Positions 10,642 to 22,003 of a DNA stretch of 64,000 nucleotides are shown piece by piece. Below the pieces are notes generated by a model. It was not told where the DNA came from. It did no database searches and worked only from the letters and a program-made list of their open reading frames with translations. The stretch is from contig JAKLJX010000001.1 of the NCBI GenBank assembly GCA_023150945.1, positions 801,693 through 865,692 of the forward strand. Direction: 5' to 3'. Each line of letters starts with the position of its first letter. Positions within the stretch are counted from its first letter, which is position 1. A program made the position numbers and the translations under genes. This stretch comes from a bacterium. GTDB lineage: Bacteria; Zhuqueibacterota; Zhuqueibacteria; Zhuqueibacterales; Zhuqueibacteraceae.

Positions 10642-12065
10642 CCATGAAAGACATTTTCATCAGTGCTGACTTTCTGCTTCACAACAAAGCCGCAGTTGTG
10701 CTGTATCATGACTACGCCAAAGCCCAGCCGATCATTGACTATCACTGCCACCTGCCGCCGAAGGAAATCGCGGAAAACAGGACGTTCGACAATCTGACCC
10801 AGATTTGGCTTCATGGCGATCATTACAAATGGCGCGCGATGCGAACCAACGGCGTCAATGAGCGGTTCATCACCGGCGAGGCTTCCGATTGGGAGAAATT
10901 TCTCGCCTGGGCCGGGACCGTGCCGAAAACGCTGCGCAATCCGCTGTATCATTGGACGCACATGGAGCTGAAGCGGCCGTTTGGCATTTCCGACAGACTC
11001 TTGAACAAGGACACGGCCAGGGAGATTTGGGAAATCTGCAACGCCAAGCTGGCGCAGGATGATTTTTCGGTTCGCGGCATTTTGCAGCAATTCAATGTCA
11101 AGCTGGTTTGCACCACGGATGATCCAATTGACAGTTTGCAGTATCATCAAACGATTCGCCACGACAGTGGCTGCAACATTCGTGTGCTGCCGGCCTTCCG
11201 CCCGGACAAAGGCTTGTTCATTGAAAGCGGCGCTGCGTTTCGAGAATGGGTGAGCCAGCTGGCCGCCGCCGCCGCGGTTGATATCACCAACTTTTCCGAC
11301 TACCTCGCTGCGCTGCGCAGGCGGCGCGACTTTTTCCACGCGCGAGGCTGTCGCCTGTCCGATCACGGCATCGAGACGGCGTACGCGGAAGAATATACCG
11401 AGGCCGAGATCAAGAACATTTTTGGTAAAGCGCTGGCCGGCATTCATCTCGATCACCCGGAGATCCTCAAATTCAAATCGGCGATGCTCTACGAGCTGGG
11501 CTTGATGTATCATGAGAAAGGCTGGGTGCAGCAGTTTCACCTGGGCGCGCTGCGCAACAACAACAGCCGCATGTTCCGCACGCTCGGGCCGGATACGGGT
11601 TTCGATTCCATCGGCGATTTTGAGATCGCGCGGCCGCTGGCCCGATTGCTGAATCGTTTGGATGACAATAACAGGCTGCCCAAAACCATCTTGTACAACC
11701 TCAACCCGCGCGACAACGAGTTGCTGGCGACCATGATCGGCAATTTTCAAGACGGCAGCGTTGCCGGCAAAATGCAGTACGGCAGCGCGTGGTGGTTTCT
11801 CGATCAACTGGAGGGCATGCGAAAACAGCTTGAAGCGCTTTCGAACATGGGATTGTTGAGCCGTTTCATCGGCATGCTCACTGACTCCCGCAGTTTCCTT
11901 TCCTATTCGCGCCACGATTACTTTCGCCGCTTGCTGTGCAATCTGCTTGGCGAGGAGATGGAAAAGGGCTTGATGCCGAACGATACGGCGCTGGTTGGCA
12001 ACATGATCGCCGACATTTGTTTTAACAACGCGAATGAATATTTTGAATTTGGCCTCAGTCGCTAG
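10638..12065 (+). CDS. uxaC: Glucuronate/galacturonate isomerase
   Basis: UxaC converts D-galacturonate to D-tagaturonate and D-glucuronate to D-fructuronate. The 475-residue product has family length and motifs such as [17 protein letters not shown] near the N-terminus, [28 protein letters not shown], and [19 protein letters not shown] near the C-terminus, including the metal-binding His-x-His. The start codon ATG at 10638 overlaps the stop of the transporter; an alternative ATG follows at 10644. The frame stays open much further upstream (to 10029), but that part is a shadow of the transporter gene. Confidence 0.96.
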   Translation: MTMKDIFISADFLLHNKAAVVLYHDYAKAQPIIDYHCHLPPKEIAENRTFDNLTQIWLHGDHYKWRAMRTNGVNERFITGEASDWEKFLAWAGTVPKTLRNPLYHWTHMELKRPFGISDRLLNKDTAREIWEICNAKLAQDDFSVRGILQQFNVKLVCTTDDPIDSLQYHQTIRHDSGCNIRVLPAFRPDKGLFIESGAAFREWVSQLAAAAAVDITNFSDYLAALRRRRDFFHARGCRLSDHGIETAYAEEYTEAEIKNIFGKALAGIHLDHPEILKFKSAMLYELGLMYHEKGWVQQFHLGALRNNNSRMFRTLGPDTGFDSIGDFEIARPLARLLNRLDDNNRLPKTILYNLNPRDNELLATMIGNFQDGSVAGKMQYGSAWWFLDQLEGMRKQLEALSNMGLLSRFIGMLTDSRSFLSYSRHDYFRRLLCNLLGEEMEKGLMPNDTALVGNMIADICFNNANEYFEFGLSR

Positions 12066-12116
12066 CCATGCCGGCTGGACGCCTGTGCGACTTCCTTTTT
12101 GTGAGATGATTTCGCC

Positions 12117-13667
12117 ATGAGCTTGACACCGATTATCGAAAAGCTGAAGGCTGCTCCCAGAAGCGGCAATCAACCCGTGCTGGTCGAGTTCGCCAAAGGT
12201 GAAGCCATTCGCATTTACCCGAAATCGATTCATCAACTGCAGCACACGCATTTTTTCATGGCACGGCGGGGAGAAAGAAAGTATTTGTTCATCTCGCTCA
12301 CCCAAGATGCTCATGCCGCGCAGGCGCGATTCGAGGGAGAGGAGTTGAAGGCATATCCTTCGCTCAAATGCTGTCCGCTCTCCCCTCACAACGCCGCCCG
12401 GTTGCGCGAGTTGTTCGACTTTACCCGGCCGGCGTTGATCGGTTTGGAAAATTCCTTTGGCTTGGGTGACCGGCTGGGCCTGGCGAATCCCGCGCATTTG
12501 CGCGCCCTCGCGGACACGCCGTGGCGCGCCATTCTGGCGCAGCAATCCATTCGTGAGCTCGAGCGCACCGAGCGCACCGCCGACGAGGTGCTCGCTGCCG
12601 CCACCTGGGCGGTTTTTCAGGAAGACTACCGCCAGGGCTTCGGCGCGGACGCCGATCACGTCAAAACCACCGAGCACATCGATCGTATGATGCAGGCGGG
12701 CTTCACATTTTTCACCTTGGACCCCAGCGCTTACGTGGTGAATGAGGCCGCGCAACTTCCTGAGGGTGAGTTGTCTGCCCGCCTCCATGCGCTGCCGTGG
12801 AACGCGCTGGCCGACACGCCGGCAGGTTTCCTTGCCCGCTATGAAGGCAAAGCCTTCCGCCTTGCGGAGGATTTCGAGATTCACCCGAGTATCGATGAAA
12901 CCCGCCGCGCGTTGGTGAAGTACGGCGCCGTCATTGCGCACGCCGCTGCGCTTTACCGTCATCTCGAAGACAAATATCGCGGCCGGCCGTATGAGGTCGA
13001 GCTTTCCGTGGATGAAACCGATTCGCCCACCTCGCCCTTCGAGCATTTCTTGGTTGCGAATGAATTGCAGCGCTTGGGCGTCAAGCTCGTGAGTCTCGCG
13101 CCGCGCTTCGTCGGCGATTTTGAGAAGGGTATTGATTTCAAGGGTGACACGGCCTTGTTCCAAAGCGAGTTTGTCAAACACGTCAAAATCGCGGAGGCAC
13201 TCGGCCCTTACAAGATCAGCATACACTCGGGCAGCGACAAATTCAGCGTCTATCAGGCAATTGGTGCATTGCAGCTCGGTCGCGTCCACGTGAAAACCGC
13301 CGGCACGAGTTATCTCGAGGCGCTGCGCACCCTCGCGGCCAAAGCGCCGGAGCTGTTCGGCGAGATTCTCGATTTTGCGCGCGGCCGTTATGAAACCGAC
13401 AAAGCGACTTATCATGTCTCCGCCCAGCTCGAGCGGGTCCCGGCCGCGCACAATTGCACCGGGGAGCGGTTGCTGCGCCTGTTCGATGACCCCAATGCGA
13501 GGCAAGTGTTGCACGTGACGTTTGGTTCGGTGCTCACCGCGAAAGACAGCGCCGGCAAACTCGTTTTCAAGGATCGCATCCTGCGCGCATTGGCGCAGCA
13601 CGAAGAAACGCATTATGAGAATCTGGTGCGCCATTTCCGCCGGCATATTGAGCCTTTTTTGCACTGA
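12117..13667 (+). CDS. uxaE: Tagaturonate epimerase
   Basis: The 516-residue protein belongs to the tagaturonate epimerase (UxaE) family, known from Thermotoga-type galacturonate pathways, which converts D-tagaturonate to D-fructuronate. Recognisable segments include LIGLENSFGLGDRLGLANPAHL near residue 105 and FQEDYRQGFGADADHVKTTEHIDRMM. The rest looks like a TIM-barrel sugar-phosphate or sugar-acid enzyme. It lies 51 bases after uxaC and before the mannonate oxidoreductase, exactly where a fructuronate-forming step is needed. The assignment rests on recalled family similarity and context. Confidence 0.85.
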   Translation: MSLTPIIEKLKAAPRSGNQPVLVEFAKGEAIRIYPKSIHQLQHTHFFMARRGERKYLFISLTQDAHAAQARFEGEELKAYPSLKCCPLSPHNAARLRELFDFTRPALIGLENSFGLGDRLGLANPAHLRALADTPWRAILAQQSIRELERTERTADEVLAAATWAVFQEDYRQGFGADADHVKTTEHIDRMMQAGFTFFTLDPSAYVVNEAAQLPEGELSARLHALPWNALADTPAGFLARYEGKAFRLAEDFEIHPSIDETRRALVKYGAVIAHAAALYRHLEDKYRGRPYEVELSVDETDSPTSPFEHFLVANELQRLGVKLVSLAPRFVGDFEKGIDFKGDTALFQSEFVKHVKIAEALGPYKISIHSGSDKFSVYQAIGALQLGRVHVKTAGTSYLEALRTLAAKAPELFGEILDFARGRYETDKATYHVSAQLERVPAAHNCTGERLLRLFDDPNARQVLHVTFGSVLTAKDSAGKLVFKDRILRALAQHEETHYENLVRHFRRHIEPFLH

Positions 13668-13834
13668 TACCTGCAGACTGGCCGAAATCAAAAAGTAACA
13701 TGAGAGAACAGAGCAAACAGAGAAGGCAGTTTTTGAAAAATCTCTTTGACCTGTAAGTTCAGTTGGCTCCGTTATCCCATGTTGAAAACTTTGTTTTCTA
13801 CAATGATTCAACTTTGAATGGAAATAGACTCGCG

Positions 13835-14668
13835 ATGAATCTGGAAGAACTCAAAGGGTTGTATGATTTTTCAGGACGCGCGATAGTGATCACCGGCGGC
13901 GCCGGCGTTCTCGGCGGTGAAATGGCGTGCGCGCTGGTCGGTTGTCATGCCAGTGTAGCGATCATGGATCGTGACCCGGCGCTGGCAGACCGGCTGATTC
14001 ATCGGCTGGACACGAGCATCGGCCGCGCCATTGTTGTTTACGGCGATGTTTGCAAGCCGGACACGCTTGAGACTTGTGCGGCAGAAGTCATCAAAGCGTT
14101 CGGTCGAATTGATTGCCTGATCAACGCCGCCGGCGGCAACAATCCGCGCGCCACCACCAATCCCGAGCAATCGTTTTTTCAATTGTCCCCGGAAGCGTTG
14201 GAATGGGTCGCCAGGCTGAACTTGATGGGGACAATCCTGCCGAGTCAGATTTTTGGCAAGTACCTGGCAGAGCAAAAATCCGGCGTGATTTTGAATATCA
14301 GCTCGATGAATGCCTTGCGGCCGTTGACCCGCATTCCGGCTTATTCCGCGGCCAAAGCCGCGGTCAGCAATTTCACGCAATGGCTCGCCGTTCATATGGC
14401 GCAAGAATACTCTCCCCATATTCGCGTCAACGCTATTGCACCGGGATTTTTCCTGACCGAGCAAAATCGCTTTTTGCTGACCGACAAAGGCACCGGTGAG
14501 TTGACCGCGCGTGGAAGAAAGATCGTCGAGCATACCCCCATGGGACGCTTCGGCAAACCGGAGGATTTGCTGGGGACGGTCCTTTGGCTGCTCTCACCAG
14601 CTTCGCAGTTTGTCACCGGTATCGTGGTGCCGGTGGATGGCGGATTCTCGGCATACAGTGGGGTTTGA
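13835..14668 (+). CDS. uxuB: SDR-type D-mannonate oxidoreductase (fructuronate reductase)
   Basis: A short-chain dehydrogenase of 277 residues that fits the Bacillus-type (YjmF) fructuronate reductase, reducing D-fructuronate to D-mannonate with NADH. The cofactor loop TGGAGVLG is at residues 20-27, INAAGGNNP follows the central strand, and the catalytic motif is YSAAKAA. The NAAGGN segment before the active site is characteristic of this branch. The ATG at 13835 starts MNLEELKGLYDFSGR and is preferred to an upstream in-frame start at 13763. No mannonate dehydratase follows; the next genes are gnd, a LarA homologue and gntK. Confidence 0.85.
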   Translation: MNLEELKGLYDFSGRAIVITGGAGVLGGEMACALVGCHASVAIMDRDPALADRLIHRLDTSIGRAIVVYGDVCKPDTLETCAAEVIKAFGRIDCLINAAGGNNPRATTNPEQSFFQLSPEALEWVARLNLMGTILPSQIFGKYLAEQKSGVILNISSMNALRPLTRIPAYSAAKAAVSNFTQWLAVHMAQEYSPHIRVNAIAPGFFLTEQNRFLLTDKGTGELTARGRKIVEHTPMGRFGKPEDLLGTVLWLLSPASQFVTGIVVPVDGGFSAYSGV

Positions 14669-14905
14669 ACGATACGGTGAGTTCGCAAAAGGCAAAGTGA
14701 TTTTGGGCAAAATCATGAAGCGCTCAAAAGCCAGGACGGAAAAATGAAGGACAAAAAATTGAGCTTGATATCATGCCAGGCGCTGACGGAGTTGAATCCA
14801 GCAATGCCAGGCAAACATTTTTCTATTCTCCCTCTATCTGTCTTCTTATTTCTGAAAAGAACCTTGAACAAAATCCTATAAACATCTTTCAGGAGACAAC
14901 TCAGC

Positions 14906-16357
<1,452 letters not shown>

Positions 16358-16364
16358 AACAATC

Positions 16365-17627
16365 ATGATCATCGGCAAAGGCTCTCCCCAAGAAACGCTG
16401 AGCGCGGCCCAGGTTTTGGAACTGTGCGGCCAGGCGTTCGCAGCGAGAAATCTCACCGGCAAGCGCATCCTGGCGATCATTCCCGACAACACGCGCAGCG
16501 CGCCGATTGACTTGATGTTTCGCAGCGTGTATCAATTGCTGGCAGAACGCGCCGCGCGGCTGGATTTTCTCATCGCGCTCGGCACGCATCCGCCGCTGTC
16601 CGCGGCCGGCATCGCACAGCGACTCGGCGTCGCCACGGAAGAACTGCACACAAAATATCCCAAGGCGCGCATCTTCAATCATGCCTGGAACGATCCGCGG
16701 CAGCTTCGCCGGCTCGGCACAATTTCCGCCGAGGAAGTCGCGGAGATTTCCCGCGGCATGATGCGCGCGCCCGTGCCGGTCACGATAAACAAGATGATTT
16801 TTGACTATGATCTGCTGATGATCATCGGGCCCACGTTTCCGCACGAAGTGGTGGGTTTCTCCGGCGGCAACAAGTATCTCTTTCCCGGCATTGCGGGTGG
16901 TGAGATCATCGACATGTTTCACTGGCTGGGCGCGCTCATCACCAGTCCGGTGATCATCGGCACGAAGCACACGCCGGTGCGCCGCGTGGTTGATCGCGCC
17001 GCTTCATTCGTGCCGGTCGAGCGCATGTGCTTGAGCCTGGTGGTGCAAGGACGCGAGCTCGCCGGCTTGTATATCGGCACACCGGAAGAGGCGTGGAGTG
17101 CCGCCGCAGATTTGTCCCGGGAAATTCACATCATTTACAAAGAGCGCCCCTTTGCCAGGGTTCTCTCTTGCGCGCCGGCGATGTATGACGATTTGTGGGT
17201 GGGCGGCAAATGCACCTACAAGCTGGAGCCGGTGGTGGCGGAGGGCGGCGAGTTGATCATTTATGCGCCGCATATCAGGGAAATCTCGGTGTCGCACGGC
17301 AGAGAAATCCAACGCATCGGCTATCACGTGCGCGATTATTTTCTCAAGCAGATGGACAAGTTCAAAGATGTGCCCGGCGGCATCATGGCGCATTCCACGC
17401 ATGTGAAAGGGGTGGGCACGTTCGAGAACGGCGTGGAAAAACCGCGCATGAACGTCGTGCTCGCCACGCAGATTCCGGAAAAGGTGTGCCGCAGCATCAA
17501 TCTCGGGTATCGCGATCCGGCTTCGATCGATCTCGATGAATGGAAAGATCGCGAAGACGAGGATATTCTCTTTGTTCCCAAGGCCGGTGAAATTCTCTAT
17601 CGGTTGAAGGACGATCCCTTTGAATAG
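16365..17627 (+). CDS. LarA-family nickel-pincer racemase/epimerase, possible gluconate/mannonate 2-epimerase
   Basis: A 420-residue protein of the lactate-racemase (LarA, DUF2088) superfamily. LarA enzymes use a nickel-pincer nucleotide to move a hydride at C2 of alpha-hydroxy acids. All signature residues are present: D41 and R44 in PDNTR, H75 in GTHPP, H160 and K170 in PHEVVGFSGGNKYLFPG, and H186 in MFHW. The 10- and 16-residue spacing of H160, K170 and H186 equals that of LarA H174, K184 and H200, the lysine being where the cofactor is bound. It sits between gnd and gntK and downstream of uxuB, so D-mannonate to D-gluconate is the most sensible reaction. Gluconate 2-epimerases (GntE) are known in this superfamily. 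The cofactor genes larB, larC and larE are not in the window. Confidence 0.8.
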   Translation: MIIGKGSPQETLSAAQVLELCGQAFAARNLTGKRILAIIPDNTRSAPIDLMFRSVYQLLAERAARLDFLIALGTHPPLSAAGIAQRLGVATEELHTKYPKARIFNHAWNDPRQLRRLGTISAEEVAEISRGMMRAPVPVTINKMIFDYDLLMIIGPTFPHEVVGFSGGNKYLFPGIAGGEIIDMFHWLGALITSPVIIGTKHTPVRRVVDRAASFVPVERMCLSLVVQGRELAGLYIGTPEEAWSAAADLSREIHIIYKERPFARVLSCAPAMYDDLWVGGKCTYKLEPVVAEGGELIIYAPHIREISVSHGREIQRIGYHVRDYFLKQMDKFKDVPGGIMAHSTHVKGVGTFENGVEKPRMNVVLATQIPEKVCRSINLGYRDPASIDLDEWKDREDEDILFVPKAGEILYRLKDDPFE

Positions 17628-17679
17628 TCTGGCTTTGATCATTATGTGTACCAAAGCTGGAAAAATTCCAACTTTTTTG

Positions 17680-17728
17680 AACAGGAGTTAGCAGGGAAAA
17701 ATCTCTGTTTTCTCCGTTCGCTCCTGTT
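17680..17728. repeat. Imperfect inverted repeat before gntK
   Basis: AACAGGAG (17680-17687) and CTCCTGTT (17721-17728) form the outer stem of an imperfect 21-base arm hairpin. Inner bases pair partially. It lies in the 140-base gap between the LarA-family gene and gntK and looks like a dispersed intergenic repeat. Confidence 0.5.
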
Positions 17729-17767
17729 GAGAGGCTTTTTGTTACGACTTGTCCCGCATTGTGAGAT

Positions 17768-18268
17768 ATGATCATCATTCTGATGGGCGTCACCGGTTGC
17801 GGCAAGACCACCATCGGCCAGCAACTGGCGCGAGAATTGAACTGGCCGTTTTACGACGGCGACGATTTTCATCCTGCCGCCAATGTGGAAAAAATGCGCG
17901 CCGGCATTCCGTTGACGGACGACGATCGTGCTCCCTGGCTGGCGACTCTGCAAAACTTGATTCGCGAAAAGCTCAATACCAGCCAATCCGGGATTCTGGC
18001 GTGCTCGGCGTTGAAGCAAAAATATCGCGACTGGCTGCAGGTCGATCCGCTGAAAGTGCGCTTCGTTTTTCTGCAGGGTGATTTTGCCACCATCGCCAAA
18101 CGCCTGGCAGCACGCACGAATCATTACATGGATCCCAATCTGCTTGCCAGCCAATTCGAGGCGCTGGAAGAGCCGCGCGACGCGCTCGCCGTCGACATAG
18201 CACAAACGCCCGGGGCGATCGTGGCGCACATCAGGTCGGCATTGCAGTTGCCCAAGCAGGTCGTTTAG
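17768..18268 (+). CDS. gntK: Gluconokinase
   Basis: Phosphorylates D-gluconate to 6-phosphogluconate. The 166-residue GntK/AroK-like P-loop kinase starts with ILMGVTGCGKTTIG, has the substrate segment YDGDDFHPAANVEKM and the ACSALKQKYRD motif after the central strand. Size and order of motifs are those of bacterial GntK. Together with the LarA homologue and gnd upstream, it completes a gluconate to 6-phosphogluconate to ribulose-5-phosphate route. No gluconate transporter gene is present, which suggests that gluconate is made inside the cell. Confidence 0.93.
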   Translation: MIIILMGVTGCGKTTIGQQLARELNWPFYDGDDFHPAANVEKMRAGIPLTDDDRAPWLATLQNLIREKLNTSQSGILACSALKQKYRDWLQVDPLKVRFVFLQGDFATIAKRLAARTNHYMDPNLLASQFEALEEPRDALAVDIAQTPGAIVAHIRSALQLPKQVV

Positions 18269-18541
18269 GCGTTCAAGCCCGGACCGGCACGCGCCATCGT
18301 TGTTGTCGCCGGGCCACCTTCCCAAGTCTGTTGTGGCAGGTATCCACTTCCATCCGCGAAACTCCCGCCCAGCGCACGGCTACCTGGAAAAGCAAATCCA
18401 CCACCAGTGCAACCTGCGCGTCACTGCCCGTCTGCAAATCGACCTTGACATTTCATCCGGTTCTGTTTATTCTTTCCACCCTTTTTCCTCACGCAGCCGG
18501 CAGAATCACAATCAAACACCTTATTCACAAGGAGCGCGACC

Positions 18542-21500
18542 ATGAGAAAACCAGGGTTAGGCATCGTTCTGTATTTGTTGCTGAGTTGGAGCCAGCCGGC
18601 CTTGCCGCAGGACTTCATGCTGCAAGGCTGGTATTGGAACTATCCGGGCACTGCTGATGGCCACGTGTGGGCGGACACGCTCAACGCCAAAGCGCAGGCG
18701 CTGGCGAATGCCGGATTCACCTATGTTTGGCTGCCTCCGCTCTCGCGTGCCAGCTTTGGGCAAACCAGCAACGGCTACGATCCCAAAGATCTGTTCGATC
18801 TCGGCGAATTCGGCGGCGGCCCGACGCGCTTCGGTACGCGCACCGATCTCAACGATCTCATCGCCACGTTCAACACCTACGGCCTCAAGGCCGTGGCGGA
18901 TATGATTTACAACCATCGCGATGGTGGGAAGGCGGAAAACAATCCCTCGGTGGAAGGCTGGATTGAAAACTTGACGGCGGCGAAAGTCAACAACGGCGAT
19001 CAGCCTTTTCCCAGCGATCGCTACCGCTGTTATCTGCCCATTGGCGGCGCCACGGGCCGCGGCGCGGGCACTTACTATTTCAAATTCAAATCCGCCTCTG
19101 AGCATGCGAATTTTCATGGCAAGCCTTACAAGGTTTATATGCAAACCAACGCTGTCGGATATCAAAGCCAACCGCCGGAGAACGAAGCAGAGCCGAATGG
19201 TGGCGGCGGTTGCGGCGAGCCGAACAACGTGATTCATCTCGGCATCGACATGCAGGCCAACCTCGACGGCCTCGGTTGCAAGATCGACGAGTTCGCGCTC
19301 ACCCTCGGCAGCAGCGACTTCAATGCCACGGGCGACTCCATCTGGATCTACACCGGCAATTCCAGCGGCTACACCGATCACTATGTCTATGAAGTGTGGT
19401 ACAACGGCAGTAATCATCAAAGCGCGATCAAGTATCAGACCTATACCGATTTCACCGGTGTTGCCAGCGGCCGCGGCGGCATGAATCACACCAACTTCAA
19501 ACCCAACGGCAATCCCACCTGCCTGTGCGGCGACTGGGACTACATGTACTTTTTCTACGATTATGACCAAACCGTGCCGAGCACACGCGACACTTTGTTC
19601 GCGTGGACGCGCTGGATGTGGAGCAACGCCGGCATGCGCGGCCTGCGCATGGATGCGGTCAAGCATTTCACCCCGGAGTTTGTCGGCGATTTGCTGGATA
19701 ATTTGCACGCGAATGGCATGGACCCCGGCATGGTCGTGGGCGAATGGTTCGACTCGAATTCATACATTCTCAAAGACTGGGTCGAGGACGTGAAGAGTTA
19801 CATGGACGCCGGCACGCAAGCCGCGATCAAGCCGCGCGTGTTCGATTTCGCCCTGCGCGACGCCCTGGAGAAAGCGTGCGATCTTTACGGCTATGACGCG
19901 CGCAACGTTTTCACCGCCAGTCTCGTCGATGCGCAAGGCGTCAGCGGCGATTATGCCGTCACCTTCGTCAACAACCATGATTTCCGTGATCCCGGCCAGC
20001 CGGTGGACAACGATCCGATACTCGCTTACGCTTACACACTCACCAACAACCAACTTGGCGTTGCCAGCGTGTTTTATCCGGATTACTACAGCAGCCTCAG
20101 GAGCAAGATCGATCAGCTCATCGAGATTCACAAGAACTACATTTATGGCGCCAGCAGCCGCGATTATCTCAGCCGCCTCGGCACGCCGTACAGCGCGACG
20201 TACACCGGCGGCTATCCGAACACGACGCTGCTCTATCAATTGCGCGGCGCGGTTTCCGGACGCGATGTGATCGTCGCCATCAATTTTGCCGGCGAGCAGC
20301 TCAGAGTCACGCACGGCGTCAACACGACCAGCTTGCCGGTGGGCGCGACGCTGATCGATGCGGTAGGCAATTCGACGACCGCCACTCTGACCGTGAATGC
20401 CAGCAATCAAGTTTATCTCGAATTGCCGGCACGCAGCTATGCGGTGTGGATCGAAGATGCCGGCAGTTGGGCGCAAGCCGGTGTGAGTGGTTTGGGTTCG
20501 ACGTACACGTTCAATGAAATCGATATGCTCGACAAAGACACGGGTTGGGCGGTGGCGACGAGCGGCAAGATTGCGAAGACAACGAACGGGGGCATCAACT
20601 GGAGCGCAGTGACGAGCGGGACTTCCAACGCGCTGTACGGCGTCAAAGCGGTGGATGCGAATACCGTCGTGGTCGTCGGTGCCAGCAACACGATTCGCCG
20701 TACGACGAATGGCGGCGCTTCCTGGGTGTCGGTGGCGCCGAGCATGTCGCCCACGCCGACTTGGCGCAACGTCGATGGCATCGGCAGCACGCTGTACGCG
20801 GTTGGTCACGTGACTTCCGGCGCGCGGCGCGTGCGCGTGGCGCGCTCTACCGACGGCGGCGCAACGTGGACGCGCATCGATGGCGGCGCGATGGGCAGCA
20901 CCAGCACGACTTCTTCAACAGCGTTCTATGGCATTGATGTCGTCACCGCGGATATCGTCTATCTTTGCGGCACCTACGGCACCGGCGGCAATAGCATCTA
21001 CTACACCGCGAATGGCACCAACCCTGCACCGGCTTGGAGCGGCACTTCGACCGCCTCTCCTTTCTATAGCATCGAAATGATCAACAGCAGTTGGGGCTAC
21101 GTGGTCGGCAGTTCTTCGAAATACTATCAAACCACCAACGGCACCTCGTTTTCCGCAGTCGCGAGCAGCGGTCTGCCCAGCGGCATGTCGGTGTGGGACG
21201 TGTCGTGGAATGCGAACACGCAGCGGCTTTACCTCGCCGGTTACACGGGTGCCAGCGGGTCGTATGTGCCGCGCCTCTATCGCACCGGCGTGATGGCCAA
21301 CTCGGCCGCTTCGGATGTGGTGAGCGCGATGACGGTCAATCTGCCCGGCAACACGCAATTGTTCTCGCTAGACGCCGAGACTTCCTCCGCGGCTTCCGGC
21401 GGCAGCAGCACGCGCATTGCTTATTACGGCGCGCTCGGTCTGGTGAAATCATCCGTGCCGCTGACAGAGACCGATTCTCCAGCGCGGGCTGCGAGCTACG

Positions 21501-21769
21501 AACTGTTCGCCAACTATCCCAATCCCTTTAATCCGGCAACAACGATCGTGTACCAAATGCCGCAAGCGGGACAAGTCTCGCTGCAGATATTCAACATGCT
21601 CGGGCAATTGGTGCGGACGCTGGTTGATGCGGAAGTGGCAGCGGGCGTGCACGCCGTCACCTGGGATGGCAGAGACAGCGAGGGCGATCAGTTAGCGAGC
21701 GGCGTGTACGTCTATCAACTCCGGGCAGGTGAGACTGTGAAAACGCGAAAGATGCTGCTCGCAAAGTAG
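18542..21769 (+). CDS. Secreted GH13 alpha-amylase with beta-propeller-like repeats and C-terminal sorting domain
   Basis: A 1075-residue exported glycosidase. A signal peptide (about 1-23) leads into a GH13 catalytic domain with intact region I (D120-x4-H125, DMIYNH), nucleophile D371 (LRMDAVKH), acid/base E401 (VVGEW) and D480 (VNNHD). Between region I and region II there is a long domain-B insert, about residues 170-300, rich in Gly, Cys and aromatic residues and shaped like a beta-sandwich (GIDMQANLDGLGCKIDEFAL). A C-terminal beta domain follows to about 640. Then come YCF48/BNR-type repeats with TTNGG-x-W motifs (about 650-960) and a terminal domain opening with NYPNPFNPATT and ending RKMLLAK, which fits a type IX-like sorting signal. 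It should degrade alpha-glucans outside the cell. A paralogue is at 29543-34384. Confidence 0.9.
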   Translation: MRKPGLGIVLYLLLSWSQPALPQDFMLQGWYWNYPGTADGHVWADTLNAKAQALANAGFTYVWLPPLSRASFGQTSNGYDPKDLFDLGEFGGGPTRFGTRTDLNDLIATFNTYGLKAVADMIYNHRDGGKAENNPSVEGWIENLTAAKVNNGDQPFPSDRYRCYLPIGGATGRGAGTYYFKFKSASEHANFHGKPYKVYMQTNAVGYQSQPPENEAEPNGGGGCGEPNNVIHLGIDMQANLDGLGCKIDEFALTLGSSDFNATGDSIWIYTGNSSGYTDHYVYEVWYNGSNHQSAIKYQTYTDFTGVASGRGGMNHTNFKPNGNPTCLCGDWDYMYFFYDYDQTVPSTRDTLFAWTRWMWSNAGMRGLRMDAVKHFTPEFVGDLLDNLHANGMDPGMVVGEWFDSNSYILKDWVEDVKSYMDAGTQAAIKPRVFDFALRDALEKACDLYGYDARNVFTASLVDAQGVSGDYAVTFVNNHDFRDPGQPVDNDPILAYAYTLTNNQLGVASVFYPDYYSSLRSKIDQLIEIHKNYIYGASSRDYLSRLGTPYSATYTGGYPNTTLLYQLRGAVSGRDVIVAINFAGEQLRVTHGVNTTSLPVGATLIDAVGNSTTATLTVNASNQVYLELPARSYAVWIEDAGSWAQAGVSGLGSTYTFNEIDMLDKDTGWAVATSGKIAKTTNGGINWSAVTSGTSNALYGVKAVDANTVVVVGASNTIRRTTNGGASWVSVAPSMSPTPTWRNVDGIGSTLYAVGHVTSGARRVRVARSTDGGATWTRIDGGAMGSTSTTSSTAFYGIDVVTADIVYLCGTYGTGGNSIYYTANGTNPAPAWSGTSTASPFYSIEMINSSWGYVVGSSSKYYQTTNGTSFSAVASSGLPSGMSVWDVSWNANTQRLYLAGYTGASGSYVPRLYRTGVMANSAASDVVSAMTVNLPGNTQLFSLDAETSSAASGGSSTRIAYYGALGLVKSSVPLTETDSPARAASYELFANYPNPFNPATTIVYQMPQAGQVSLQIFNMLGQLVRTLVDAEVAAGVHAVTWDGRDSEGDQLASGVYVYQLRAGETVKTRKMLLAK

Positions 21770-22003
21770 CCGTCAACGGCGCAGATGGATGTGTCTTGGT
21801 TTGCTGAACCGCTCGGGCAGAGTGGCGCGGCACGGCGCCACTCGCTCGAGTAGCCTGCTGCTTCACTTTGGCGCGATTCCGGCCGGCAAAGCCGTCACCA
21901 AGTGGTATCGGTTTGGAGAAGCACGTTTCGAGCAAACGCTGTGGCACCACAATCTCAGCGAGGCCACCAGACGCATTTTTTCAGGAATTCTTGAAGGAGC
22001 AAT

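Noticed and set aside
10596-13811. Very long minus-strand open frame (1071 codons)
   Set aside because: It lies opposite exuT-like, uxaC, uxaE and uxuB, whose families are clear; its composition is that of an antisense shadow of GC-rich genes.
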